Shown: piece by piece, positions 24,860 through 31,145 of the stretch
Numbering within the stretch: position 1 is the stretch's first letter
Layout of the letters: the number at the start of each line of letters is the position of its first letter
The notes under the pieces: generated by a model
Seen by the model: the letters and a program-made list of their open reading frames with translations, nothing else
The model's database searches: none
What the model was told of the DNA's origin: nothing
Assembly (NCBI GenBank): GCA_040905445.1
Contig: JBBDRN010000007.1
Coordinates: 119,849 to 183,848, forward strand
Direction: 5' to 3'
Source of the DNA: SKPT01 sp040905445
GTDB lineage: Bacteria > Planctomycetota > Phycisphaerae > Phycisphaerales > Phycisphaeraceae
DNA length: 64,000 nucleotides
Translations under genes and position numbers: made by a program

Positions 24860-25663
24860 ATGAGCGACGCCCTGACCGACGCCCAGTGGACCCGATACGA
24901 GCGCGACGGCTACCTCCACCTCGGCCGCGTCCTCTCCGACGCCGAGCTCGCCGGCCTCCAGCAGCGCATCGACGACATCATGCTCGGCAAGGCCACCACC
25001 GACTACGACAAGCTGCTCATGCAGCTCGACAGCGACGACGGCGACTACGCCACGGCCCCCGAGCAGTCGCGCGGCCACAAGGGCGCCACCCTCGACTACC
25101 GCAAGATCCAGGACCTCGAGCGCGACCCGCTCTTCCTCGCGTTCATGCAGAAGCCTGTCTTTCGCGACATCTGCGCCCGCGCGTACGGCCCGGCCGCCAG
25201 CGTCTCCGCCTTCCGTGCCATGTTCATGAACAAGCCCGCCAACAAGGGCACGTTCCTCCCTTGGCACCAGGACCGCTGGACGTTCCTCGACCGCGACCCG
25301 GAGATCACCCTCTGGACCGCCCTCGACCCCGCCACCGTCGCCAACGGCTGCGTCCAGATCATCCCGCAAAGCCACAAGCTCGGCCTCATCAACCCCGAGC
25401 ACAGCTCCGGCTTCCTCAAGGACGAGCACGTCGCCCGGCATTGCGACCCCAAGCGCATCGTCCACCTCGAGCTCCAGCCCGGCGAGGCGGTGCTCATGCA
25501 CAACTGGCTGCTGCACGCCAGCGACGTCAACCGCTCGGGCACCGCCCGCCGGGCGTTCAGCGTCTGCTACATGGACGCGAAGACGCGCAACACCCGCCAC
25601 GACACGAGCTACCCCGTCATCTTCGGCGAAAACGCCCTCGACCCCCACGCGCTCGAGGCGTAA
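24860..25663 (+). CDS. Phytanoyl-CoA dioxygenase family protein
   Basis: 267 aa with the double-stranded beta-helix fold of Fe(II)/2-oxoglutarate oxygenases. The facial triad is WHQDRW (His, Asp) with distal His in NWLLHASDVNRSG, and an Arg for 2-oxoglutarate follows. N-terminal QWTRYERDGYLHLGRVLSDAEL is the usual PhyH opening. LWTALDPATVANGCVQIIPQSHKLG is diagnostic. The substrate cannot be read from sequence; planctomycetes carry many paralogues. A second, distant member is at 53881-54717. Confidence 0.9.
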   Translation: MSDALTDAQWTRYERDGYLHLGRVLSDAELAGLQQRIDDIMLGKATTDYDKLLMQLDSDDGDYATAPEQSRGHKGATLDYRKIQDLERDPLFLAFMQKPVFRDICARAYGPAASVSAFRAMFMNKPANKGTFLPWHQDRWTFLDRDPEITLWTALDPATVANGCVQIIPQSHKLGLINPEHSSGFLKDEHVARHCDPKRIVHLELQPGEAVLMHNWLLHASDVNRSGTARRAFSVCYMDAKTRNTRHDTSYPVIFGENALDPHALEA

Positions 25664-25679
25664 CGCCCTACCCCGCCAC

Positions 25680-25713
25680 TATCAGCAATCGAAATCAAGA
25701 AATCAGGAATCTG
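25680..25713. repeat. AT-rich AATCAG-type word repeat
   Basis: This 34-bp AT-rich tract contains ATCAGCAATCGAAATCAAGA. It stands out from GC-rich surroundings and shares the exact 10-mer ATCAGCAATC with the in-frame insertion inside guaA (59571-59605, minus strand). It lies immediately before the ATG at 25714 and provides no Shine-Dalgarno. Confidence 0.55.
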
Positions 25714-26688
25714 ATGCCCGCCCCCGCCATCGACATCTGGCATCCCGAGCCCGTGCGCGTCGCCGCGGCGGGCCGGCCCCAACCCTGGGCCAACGTCGTC
25801 GGCCGGGTCCACTGCGACAGCTCGCCCGTCTACACCGCCGGCTACAAGTGCAATGACGGCCCGTTCACCCCGCTCGTGCTCGGCCCCAGCGCCTACCGCC
25901 TGCGCCACCCCGGCGACTTCAACATCGAGCTCGACTTCGACACGCTCAGCCCCGGCCCCAACACCGTCTCCATCTGGGCGAGCAACCACGCCGGCGAGGT
26001 CACGCAGCGCGACGTCATCGTCGAATACGTCGCCCACGACGCCTGCCCGCTGCCGCTTGACATCCACTGGCAAGACGTCGCCGCCATCCACGACGTCGGC
26101 CAGATCGTCGACGGCCAGTGGCGCCTCACCGACGCCGGGCCGCGCCCCGTCAGCCTCGCCTACGACCGCGTGCTCGTCGTTGGCGACATGACGTGGTCCG
26201 ACTACACCGCCACCGCCGTCGTCACCATCCACGGCTACGAAACCACCCCCGCCATCTACGGCTGGCCGTCCTACGGCCCGGCCGTGGGCCTGCTCATGGG
26301 TTGGCGCGGCCACGCGCAGTGGGGCGACATGGTCCCCAGGCGCGGCTGGCACCCGTTCGGCAGCCTCGCGTTCCTCCGCTGGCAGAAGGACGGGCAGCCG
26401 ATGTGCAAGCAGCTCTGGGCCGGCGTCGCCAGCGACCAGATCGCCCCGCCCGTCCCCACGCCCGACCCCGACCTCGACCGCCCCTACATCTACAAGGTCC
26501 AGTCGCGCACACAGCCGGGCAAGCCAAATCACTTCGCGATGAAGATGTACCCGGCCGACACCCCCGAGCCCGCCGACTGGGACCTCGCCGGCACCGCCGC
26601 CCCGGAAAGCCACACGCACGGCAGCCTCGCCCTCGTCGCCCACCACACCGACGCGACCTTCGGCGACATCCACGTCGAGCCGATCTAA
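25714..26688 (+). CDS. Hypothetical protein with Ig-like and lectin-like regions
   Basis: 324 aa, no signal peptide. The first ~110 residues (VVGRVHCDSSPVYTAGYKCN through NTVSIWASNHAGEVTQRDVIVEYV) look like an Ig/fibronectin-type beta sandwich. The remaining part (DGQWRLTDAGPRPVSLAYDRVLVVGDMTWSDYTATAVVTI through GSLALVAHHTDATFGDIHVEPI) resembles concanavalin-like LamG/DUF1080 sandwich domains. No catalytic motif was identified. It follows the PhyH gene by 50 bp on the same strand. A carbohydrate-related role is inference. Confidence 0.75.
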   Translation: MPAPAIDIWHPEPVRVAAAGRPQPWANVVGRVHCDSSPVYTAGYKCNDGPFTPLVLGPSAYRLRHPGDFNIELDFDTLSPGPNTVSIWASNHAGEVTQRDVIVEYVAHDACPLPLDIHWQDVAAIHDVGQIVDGQWRLTDAGPRPVSLAYDRVLVVGDMTWSDYTATAVVTIHGYETTPAIYGWPSYGPAVGLLMGWRGHAQWGDMVPRRGWHPFGSLAFLRWQKDGQPMCKQLWAGVASDQIAPPVPTPDPDLDRPYIYKVQSRTQPGKPNHFAMKMYPADTPEPADWDLAGTAAPESHTHGSLALVAHHTDATFGDIHVEPI

Positions 26689-26721
26689 GCCGCTCGCGGC
26701 TTCGCGCCATCATCGCGCCGC

Positions 26722-26727
26722 TACACT
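26722..26727 (+). promoter_or_regulatory. -10 element for a leaderless start (epimerase)
   Basis: GC-TACACT ends 7 nt before the ATG at 26735, with no Shine-Dalgarno. Identical core and spacing to the element at 21664-21669. Confidence 0.5.
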
Positions 26728-26734
26728 CCAACCC

Positions 26735-27691
26735 ATGCCCGACACCACGCTCATCACCGGCGCCGCCGGCTTCATCGGCTCGCACCTGACCGACCACCTG
26801 CTCGCCCGCGGCCAGCGCGTCGTCGGCCTCGACAACTTCTGCGACTTCTACGACCCGCAGCGCAAGCACGCCAACCTCGCCAGCGCCAAGGCCCACGACA
26901 ACTTCACCCTCGTCACCGCCGACCTGCGCGACGCTGACGCCGTCCAGCACGCCTTCGCCGAGCACAAGCCCGCGACCGTCGTGCACCTCGCCGCGATGGC
27001 GGGCGTGCGCCCGAGCATCGAAAACCCCGCCCTTTACGCGGCCGTGAACGTCACCGGCACGGTCAACATCCTCGACGCCGCGGTCGCCTACCACACGCAA
27101 CGCCTCATCTTCGCCTCCAGCTCCAGCGTGTACGGCAACAACGAGAAGGTCCCCTTCGCCGAGGCCGACCGCGTCGACCACCCCATCAGTCCCTACGCCG
27201 CGACGAAGAAGGCCGGCGAGCTGATCTGCCACACCTACGCGCACCTTTACGCGCTGCCAACGACCTGCCTGCGCTTCTTCACGGTCTTCGGCCCGCGCCA
27301 GCGCCCCGACCTCGCCATCGCCAAGTTCCTCCGCCTCGTCGCCGCGGGCGAGCCGATCCCGGTCTTCGGCGACGGCTCGACCAGCCGCGACTACACCTAC
27401 ATCGACGACATCATCGCCGGCGTTACCGTCGCGATCGAGACGACCACGCCCGCGAACCCCTACCGCATCTACAACCTGGGCAACAGTACGCCGGCGTCGC
27501 TCGACGAGCTGATCACGACGATCGAGCGCGTGACGGGCAAGGCCGCGAAGCGCGCGGCGCAGCCGATGCAGCCCGGCGACGTGGCGCGGACGTGGGCCGA
27601 CCTGACGCTCGCCCGGCGCGACCTCGGTTACGAGCCGACGACCACGCTGCACGAGGGCATCACCCAGCAGTGGCAAGCGACGCAGCCCTGA
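26735..27691 (+). CDS. NAD-dependent nucleotide-sugar epimerase (UDP-glucuronate 4-epimerase-like)
   Basis: 318 aa, extended short-chain dehydrogenase fold. TLITGAAGFIGSHLTDHLL is the NAD-binding GxxGxxG. SSSSVYG carries the catalytic Ser, and YAATKKAGE is the YxxxK pair. HLAAMAGVRPSIENPALYA and RFFTVFGPRQRPDLAI are characteristic of UDP-glucuronate 4-epimerases. Together with ugd at 34881 (UDP-glucose to UDP-glucuronate), it could make UDP-galacturonate for envelope polysaccharide. Substrate preference is inferred from motif similarity. Confidence 0.85.
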   Translation: MPDTTLITGAAGFIGSHLTDHLLARGQRVVGLDNFCDFYDPQRKHANLASAKAHDNFTLVTADLRDADAVQHAFAEHKPATVVHLAAMAGVRPSIENPALYAAVNVTGTVNILDAAVAYHTQRLIFASSSSVYGNNEKVPFAEADRVDHPISPYAATKKAGELICHTYAHLYALPTTCLRFFTVFGPRQRPDLAIAKFLRLVAAGEPIPVFGDGSTSRDYTYIDDIIAGVTVAIETTTPANPYRIYNLGNSTPASLDELITTIERVTGKAAKRAAQPMQPGDVARTWADLTLARRDLGYEPTTTLHEGITQQWQATQP

Positions 27692-27723
27692 CGCCCGCGC
27701 CCCGAACAGGCGGTGCCGCGTCC

Positions 27724-27853
27724 CGCCCCGCAGGGGCGAAGGGCTGTAGCCACGGGTGAAGCGAAGCGCAACCCGTGGATGCGAGGCCTGTCCCCGTCCC
27801 CGCCCCGCAGGGGCGAAGGGCTGTAGCCACGGGTGAAGCGAAGCGCAACCCGT
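27724..27853. repeat. 77-bp tandem repeat next to the assembly gap
   Basis: Two copies with a 77-bp period contain CGCCCCGCAGGGGCGAAGGG and CCACGGGTGAAGCGAAGCGC followed by AACCCGT. Each copy holds two hairpin-forming palindromes. The second copy runs straight into the N gap, so the gap probably hides further copies. The inverted counterpart lies at 28574-28635 on the other side of the transposase gene. Confidence 0.8.
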
Positions 27854-27953
27854 NNNNNNNNNNNNNNNNNNNNNNNNNNNNNNNNNNNNNNNNNNNNNNN
27901 NNNNNNNNNNNNNNNNNNNNNNNNNNNNNNNNNNNNNNNNNNNNNNNNNNNNN
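27854..27953. other. Assembly gap (100 N)
   Basis: Exactly 100 N bases, the conventional placeholder for a gap of unknown length. Flanking sequence is repetitive on the left. No coding claims are made here. Confidence 0.99.
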
Positions 27954-27977
27954 GGAACAGGTTCGTACCACATATAA

Positions 27978-28000
27978 TCCGCCCCGAAGGGGCGGAGGAA
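27978..28000. repeat. Short GGGGCGGAGG hairpin upstream of the transposase
   Basis: CCGCCCCGAAGGGGCGGAGG is a compact hairpin about 75 bp before the transposase ATG. A related sequence, CTCCGCCCCCACGGGGCGGA, lies about 20 bp after the transposase stop. The pair could be the end structures recognised by the Y1 transposase. Confidence 0.65.
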
Positions 28001-28076
28001 TGTCTGGCGCCGCTGAAGTCACGCGATCATCGCGAAGCGCGATCTAAAACCCCGCAGGCGCCACGGAGTCGCACCC

Positions 28077-28529
28077 ATGTCCGGCACCTACTCCCAACTC
28101 CTCCTGCACGTCGTCTTCTCAACAAAACGCCGCCACCCCTGGCTCACGTCTGACATCGCCGCGCGCCTGCACCCCTATCTGGGCGGCATCATCCGCGCCG
28201 AGCAGGGCATCCTTTACGACATCGGCGGCATGCCGGACCACGTTCATCTCTATCTCCGCTGGCGCCCCGACAAGCCCCTGTCCGACCTGATGCGTACCAC
28301 CAAGGCCCGCTCCAGCCGGTGGGTCCGCGCCACGTTCCCGGGCCTGCAGCAATTCGCATGGCAGGAAGGTTACTCAGCCTTCTCCGTCAGCAAGTCGCAG
28401 GAGCAGGCAGTGAAGCGGTACATCGCCAATCAGGCTGAGCATCATCGAACCGTGGATTTCAAGTCGGAGTTATTGAGGCTGCTGGAAGTCCACGGGATCG
28501 ACTTCGAGCGACGGTACGTCTTCGATTGA
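28077..28529 (+). mobile_element. IS200/REP-associated Y1 transposase (HUH, TnpA/RAYT-like)
   Basis: 150 aa, intact. It begins MSGTYSQLLLHVVFSTKRRH, typical of the Y1 transposase family. The HUH metal motif is MPDHVHLYLRW and the catalytic Tyr region is AVKRYIANQAEHHR. EGYSAFSVSKSQEQAV and LLEVHGIDFERRYVFD complete the family pattern. These enzymes cut and join single-stranded DNA at hairpins. It stands alone without TnpB and is surrounded by inverted palindromes (27724-28000 and 28540-28635), as expected of a domesticated REP-associated transposase or a small IS200-like unit. Confidence 0.88.
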
Positions 28530-28539
28530 TCAGGATCCC

Positions 28540-28635
28540 TCCGCCCCCACGGGGCGGAGGGGGAGACGGGTGTCGCATCCACGGGTTGCGCTTCGCTCCA
28601 CCCGTGGCTACATTCCATCGCCCCCTCGGGGCGAG
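28540..28635. repeat. Inverted copy of the transposase-flanking repeat
   Basis: CTCCGCCCCCACGGGGCGGA near 28540 is followed by CCACGGGTTGCGCTTCGCTC, then CACCCGTGGCTACA, and a further CCCCCTCGGGGCGAG. This is the reverse complement, with a few changes, of the 77-bp unit at 27724-27853. It lies between the convergent transposase gene and the Gfo/Idh/MocA gene. Confidence 0.8.
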
Positions 28636-28644
28636 GGACGCGGT

Positions 28645-29667
28645 TCATGGCGACGGGGGCGGAACCAGTGCGTCGCAGAGCTGCCGGGTGTGCAGCGCGT
28701 CGCGAACGGTGCACGTCGGGCCGGCCGCGTGGCGCACGCGATGGGCGAAGGCGGCGAGCTGATTGACGAAGCCGCGCAGGTAGACGTCACCGCCGCCATC
28801 GTCGCCCCGCTTGCTCAGCGCCAGTTGTGGCCGGCCATCGGCATATGCTTCCGCGACCGGCCCGTCCCAGCCGGCGAGCGCGTAGGCGATCGTGGCGGCA
28901 TGCCCGTCGCCCACGAACTCCAGCGTCTCGAGCTCCCGCCCCGCCGTCGGCCGCACGTCCAGCGTCACTTCGCCACCCGCCCCCGCCCCTGCCCCTGCCC
29001 GCAGCTCCGCACGCACCCACGACGCGATCGACGTCCCGCTCAGCAGCGGCCCGGTGTGCACCTCGGCCACCTCCATCGGCCCGAAAAGATGCAGCAGCAG
29101 ATCCACCACGTGCACGATCGTGCCGGGATAGAAGTCCTCCTGGCGCCGGTTGACCCGCCACATCCGCGCCAGCACGTGATCGATCGGCCAGTCCAGCGCC
29201 CCCGCCTCGCGCAGCCGCGCCAGCCCCGGCTGGTGCCGCCGGTTGTACGCCACCTCCACCACCGCGCCGCGCTGCTCGACCTCCCCCGCCAGTCGCGTCA
29301 GCTCGCCCGCGTCATACGAGACCGGCTTCTCGACGAGCACCGGCCGCTCTGCGTCCATGCACGCCCGGCAAAGGGCGGGACATGCCGACGGCGGCGCGAG
29401 CGCCAGCACGGCATCGACGCCGGTGGCCAGCAGGGCGTCGATGTTCTCGCATTGGCGGGCGTCATCGAAGCGCTCCGCCGCGGCCGCCCGCCGCGCCGCA
29501 TCGGTGTCGCAGACGGCGCCGACGCGGATCGGCCAGCCGTGGGCCTGCAGGAGCGCGATGGCGGGCAGGTGCGCGGCCTTGGCCACCCACCCGCAGCCGA
29601 CAACGCCGAGGTTCAGCGGCTGATCGATCGGCGGGCCGGGCGACCACTCGTCAGGGATGGCGGTCAT
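28645..29667 (-). CDS. Gfo/Idh/MocA family NAD(P)-dependent oxidoreductase
   Basis: 340 aa. The N-terminal Rossmann domain shows NLGVVGCGWVAKAAHLPAIA. The EKP motif of the family is in VLVEKPVSYDAGELTRL. The C-terminal alpha-beta domain has RRQEDFYPGTIVHVVDLLLH, with likely catalytic His/Asp. The family acts on sugars or sugar derivatives; the exact substrate is unknown. It is divergent from miaA with an 83-bp shared intergenic region. TAAGCT lies 6 nt before the ATG, suggesting a leaderless mRNA. Confidence 0.88.
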   Translation of the reverse strand: MTAIPDEWSPGPPIDQPLNLGVVGCGWVAKAAHLPAIALLQAHGWPIRVGAVCDTDAARRAAAAERFDDARQCENIDALLATGVDAVLALAPPSACPALCRACMDAERPVLVEKPVSYDAGELTRLAGEVEQRGAVVEVAYNRRHQPGLARLREAGALDWPIDHVLARMWRVNRRQEDFYPGTIVHVVDLLLHLFGPMEVAEVHTGPLLSGTSIASWVRAELRAGAGAGAGGEVTLDVRPTAGRELETLEFVGDGHAATIAYALAGWDGPVAEAYADGRPQLALSKRGDDGGGDVYLRGFVNQLAAFAHRVRHAAGPTCTVRDALHTRQLCDALVPPPSP

Positions 29668-29673
29668 GGGCGC

Positions 29674-29679
29674 AGCTTA
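29674..29679 (-). promoter_or_regulatory. -10 element for a leaderless start (Gfo/Idh/MocA)
   Basis: TAAGCT on the minus strand ends 6 nt before the ATG at 29667. No Shine-Dalgarno. The divergent miaA promoter core is at 29738-29743. Confidence 0.4.
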
Positions 29680-29737
29680 CCGCGAAGTTTGAGCCGGGGC
29701 CGATCGTCCGCCGCCCTGCAGAAGGGCGCCCCGGGCC

Positions 29738-29743
29738 TAGAAT
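29738..29743 (+). promoter_or_regulatory. -10 element for a leaderless start (miaA)
   Basis: TAGAAT ends 7 nt before the ATG at 29751, so the transcript should begin at or next to the start codon. No Shine-Dalgarno is present. Confidence 0.55.
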
Positions 29744-29750
29744 CCCCGCC

Positions 29751-30710
29751 ATGGTCGCCCCGTCCCCCATCGTGATTCTCGGCCCGACGGCCGGGGGCAA
29801 GAGCGAGCTGGCCGTCGATCTCGCCGAGCGGGTCGGCGGCGAGATCGTCTCGGCCGACTCGATGCAGGTCTACCGCCACCTCGACGCCGGCACCGCCAAG
29901 CCGGGGCCCGAGCTGCGGCAGCGGGCGGTGCATCATTTGATTGACGTCGTCGAGCCGACCGAGGCCTTCACCGCCGCCGACTGGCTGGCGCGGGCGGATG
30001 AGCTGATCGCGTCGCTGGCGGCGCGCGGGCCGCGGGCGATTGTCGTCGGCGGGACGAACCTTTATATCAAGCTGCTGCTCGAGGGCATGCTCCAGGGGCC
30101 GGGCCGCGACGAGGACCTGCGCCGCGGGCTCGAGGAGCTGCCCGCGGACGAGTTGCACGCCCGGCTGGCGCGTGTTGACCCGGCGTCGGCCGGGCGGATT
30201 CACCGGCAGGATCGCAAGCGGCTCGTGCGGGCCCTGGAGGTCCATGCGCTGACGGGCGAGCCGATCAGCCGACGCCAGGCCCAATGGGCGGACGCGGACG
30301 ACGCCGACGCCGCCCGCTACCGGCATGATGCCCGGCTGATCGGCCTGCACTGGCCCACGGAGGCGATCAACCGGCGGATCAACGCCCGGGTCAAGGCGAT
30401 GTTCGAGCCCGCGCCGGGCGTCGAGTCGCTGCCGGCGGAGGTGCGGCGGCTGAACGCGGCGGGGCTGCTCGGGCCCCAGGCCCGCGAGGCGCTGGGCTAC
30501 AAGCAGGTGCTCGCGGCCCTCGCTGGCAAGATGACCCTCGCCGACGCCATGGAACGCACCAAGGTGCTCACCCGGCGCTTTGCCAAGCAGCAGCGGACGT
30601 GGCTGAAGCGGTTCCGTGGCGTGACGTGGATCGACGCGGGCGAAATCGAGTCCGGACGGTGGCTTGACGCAGCGCTGGCCGCAGCCACGACTGAAATGCC
30701 GGGCCCATAA
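29751..30710 (+). CDS. miaA: tRNA dimethylallyltransferase
   Basis: 319 aa. It isopentenylates A37 of tRNAs reading UNN codons. The P-loop is ILGPTAGGKSELAVDLA, the substrate motif SADSMQVYRHLDAGTAKP, and VVGGTNLYIKLLLEGM follows. DRKRLVRALEV and LGPQAREALGYKQVLAALAG are further family signatures, and the C-terminus has RRFAKQQRTWLKRF. The start is fixed by the conserved N-terminus. An intrinsic terminator follows 3 nt after the stop. Confidence 0.96.
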   Translation: MVAPSPIVILGPTAGGKSELAVDLAERVGGEIVSADSMQVYRHLDAGTAKPGPELRQRAVHHLIDVVEPTEAFTAADWLARADELIASLAARGPRAIVVGGTNLYIKLLLEGMLQGPGRDEDLRRGLEELPADELHARLARVDPASAGRIHRQDRKRLVRALEVHALTGEPISRRQAQWADADDADAARYRHDARLIGLHWPTEAINRRINARVKAMFEPAPGVESLPAEVRRLNAAGLLGPQAREALGYKQVLAALAGKMTLADAMERTKVLTRRFAKQQRTWLKRFRGVTWIDAGEIESGRWLDAALAAATTEMPGP

Positions 30711-30712
30711 AG

Positions 30713-30755
30713 CGGATGAACCCGAGCGACCTTTATAAGGTTCATCCGGATTTTC
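30713..30755 (+). terminator. Intrinsic terminator of miaA
   Basis: CGGATGAACC (30713-30722) pairs perfectly with GGTTCATCCG (30739-30748), followed by GATTTTCGG. It is one of the few classical terminators in the window; most gene ends instead carry palindromic repeats. Confidence 0.7.
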
Positions 30756-30990
30756 GGCGCCGGACGCCGACGCCGCGCCGCGGCAAGCCGCGCAACCCGT
30801 GAGGGATCGGTCGGCCTGCCGGGGAGGGGGCTCGCGGCGGCCCGCGGCCCCGTTGCGGGCACCCGCGCCGGGGGCGAATCGTGAACCGCTGCGGGGCCAG
30901 CGGGGTATGAGCCCGGGGAGGCGGACGGGACCCCGTGGGCTTCAGGGGGTATAAGGCCTACGCATTCAGGAATTTATGGGCGCCCATCCC
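30756..30990. other. Structured GC-rich intergenic region upstream of topA
   Basis: No coding frame. Several hairpins can be drawn, for example CCGCTGCGGGGCCAGCGG and the perfect palindrome ATGGGCGCCCAT at 30976-30987. Signatures of SRP RNA, RNase P RNA and tmRNA were looked for and not found. It might hold a non-coding RNA or a protein-binding site, but nothing identifies it. Confidence 0.35.
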
Positions 30991-31026
30991 GGGCATCGCG
31001 AGGGGCGCGGCCGGCGCTGCGCCATT

Positions 31027-31054
31027 TTGACGCCGCCCGCGCCCCGGCTAGGAT
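31027..31054 (+). promoter_or_regulatory. Promoter of topA
   Basis: TTGACG (31027-31032) and TAGGAT (31049-31054) are spaced by 16 bp. The transcript would begin near 31061 with an ~85 nt leader, in which CGCCAGCCAAGACTGGCG makes a hairpin just upstream of the topA start. Confidence 0.6.
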
Positions 31055-31145
31055 GCTCCGCCGCTGCCGCCGGCCGCGCGGAGCTCTCCCCCGCCAGCCA
31101 AGACTGGCGTCCCGCAGGCCGGCGACCGATGAGAAGTTCCAACGC

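Noticed and set aside
27724..28635. Possible CRISPR array from repeated units near the gap
   Set aside because: The 77-bp units are contiguous tandem copies without unique spacers, no cas genes are present, and a Y1 transposase explains the palindromes.
30756..30975. RNase P RNA, SRP RNA or tmRNA upstream of topA
   Set aside because: The conserved core motifs of those RNAs are not present.
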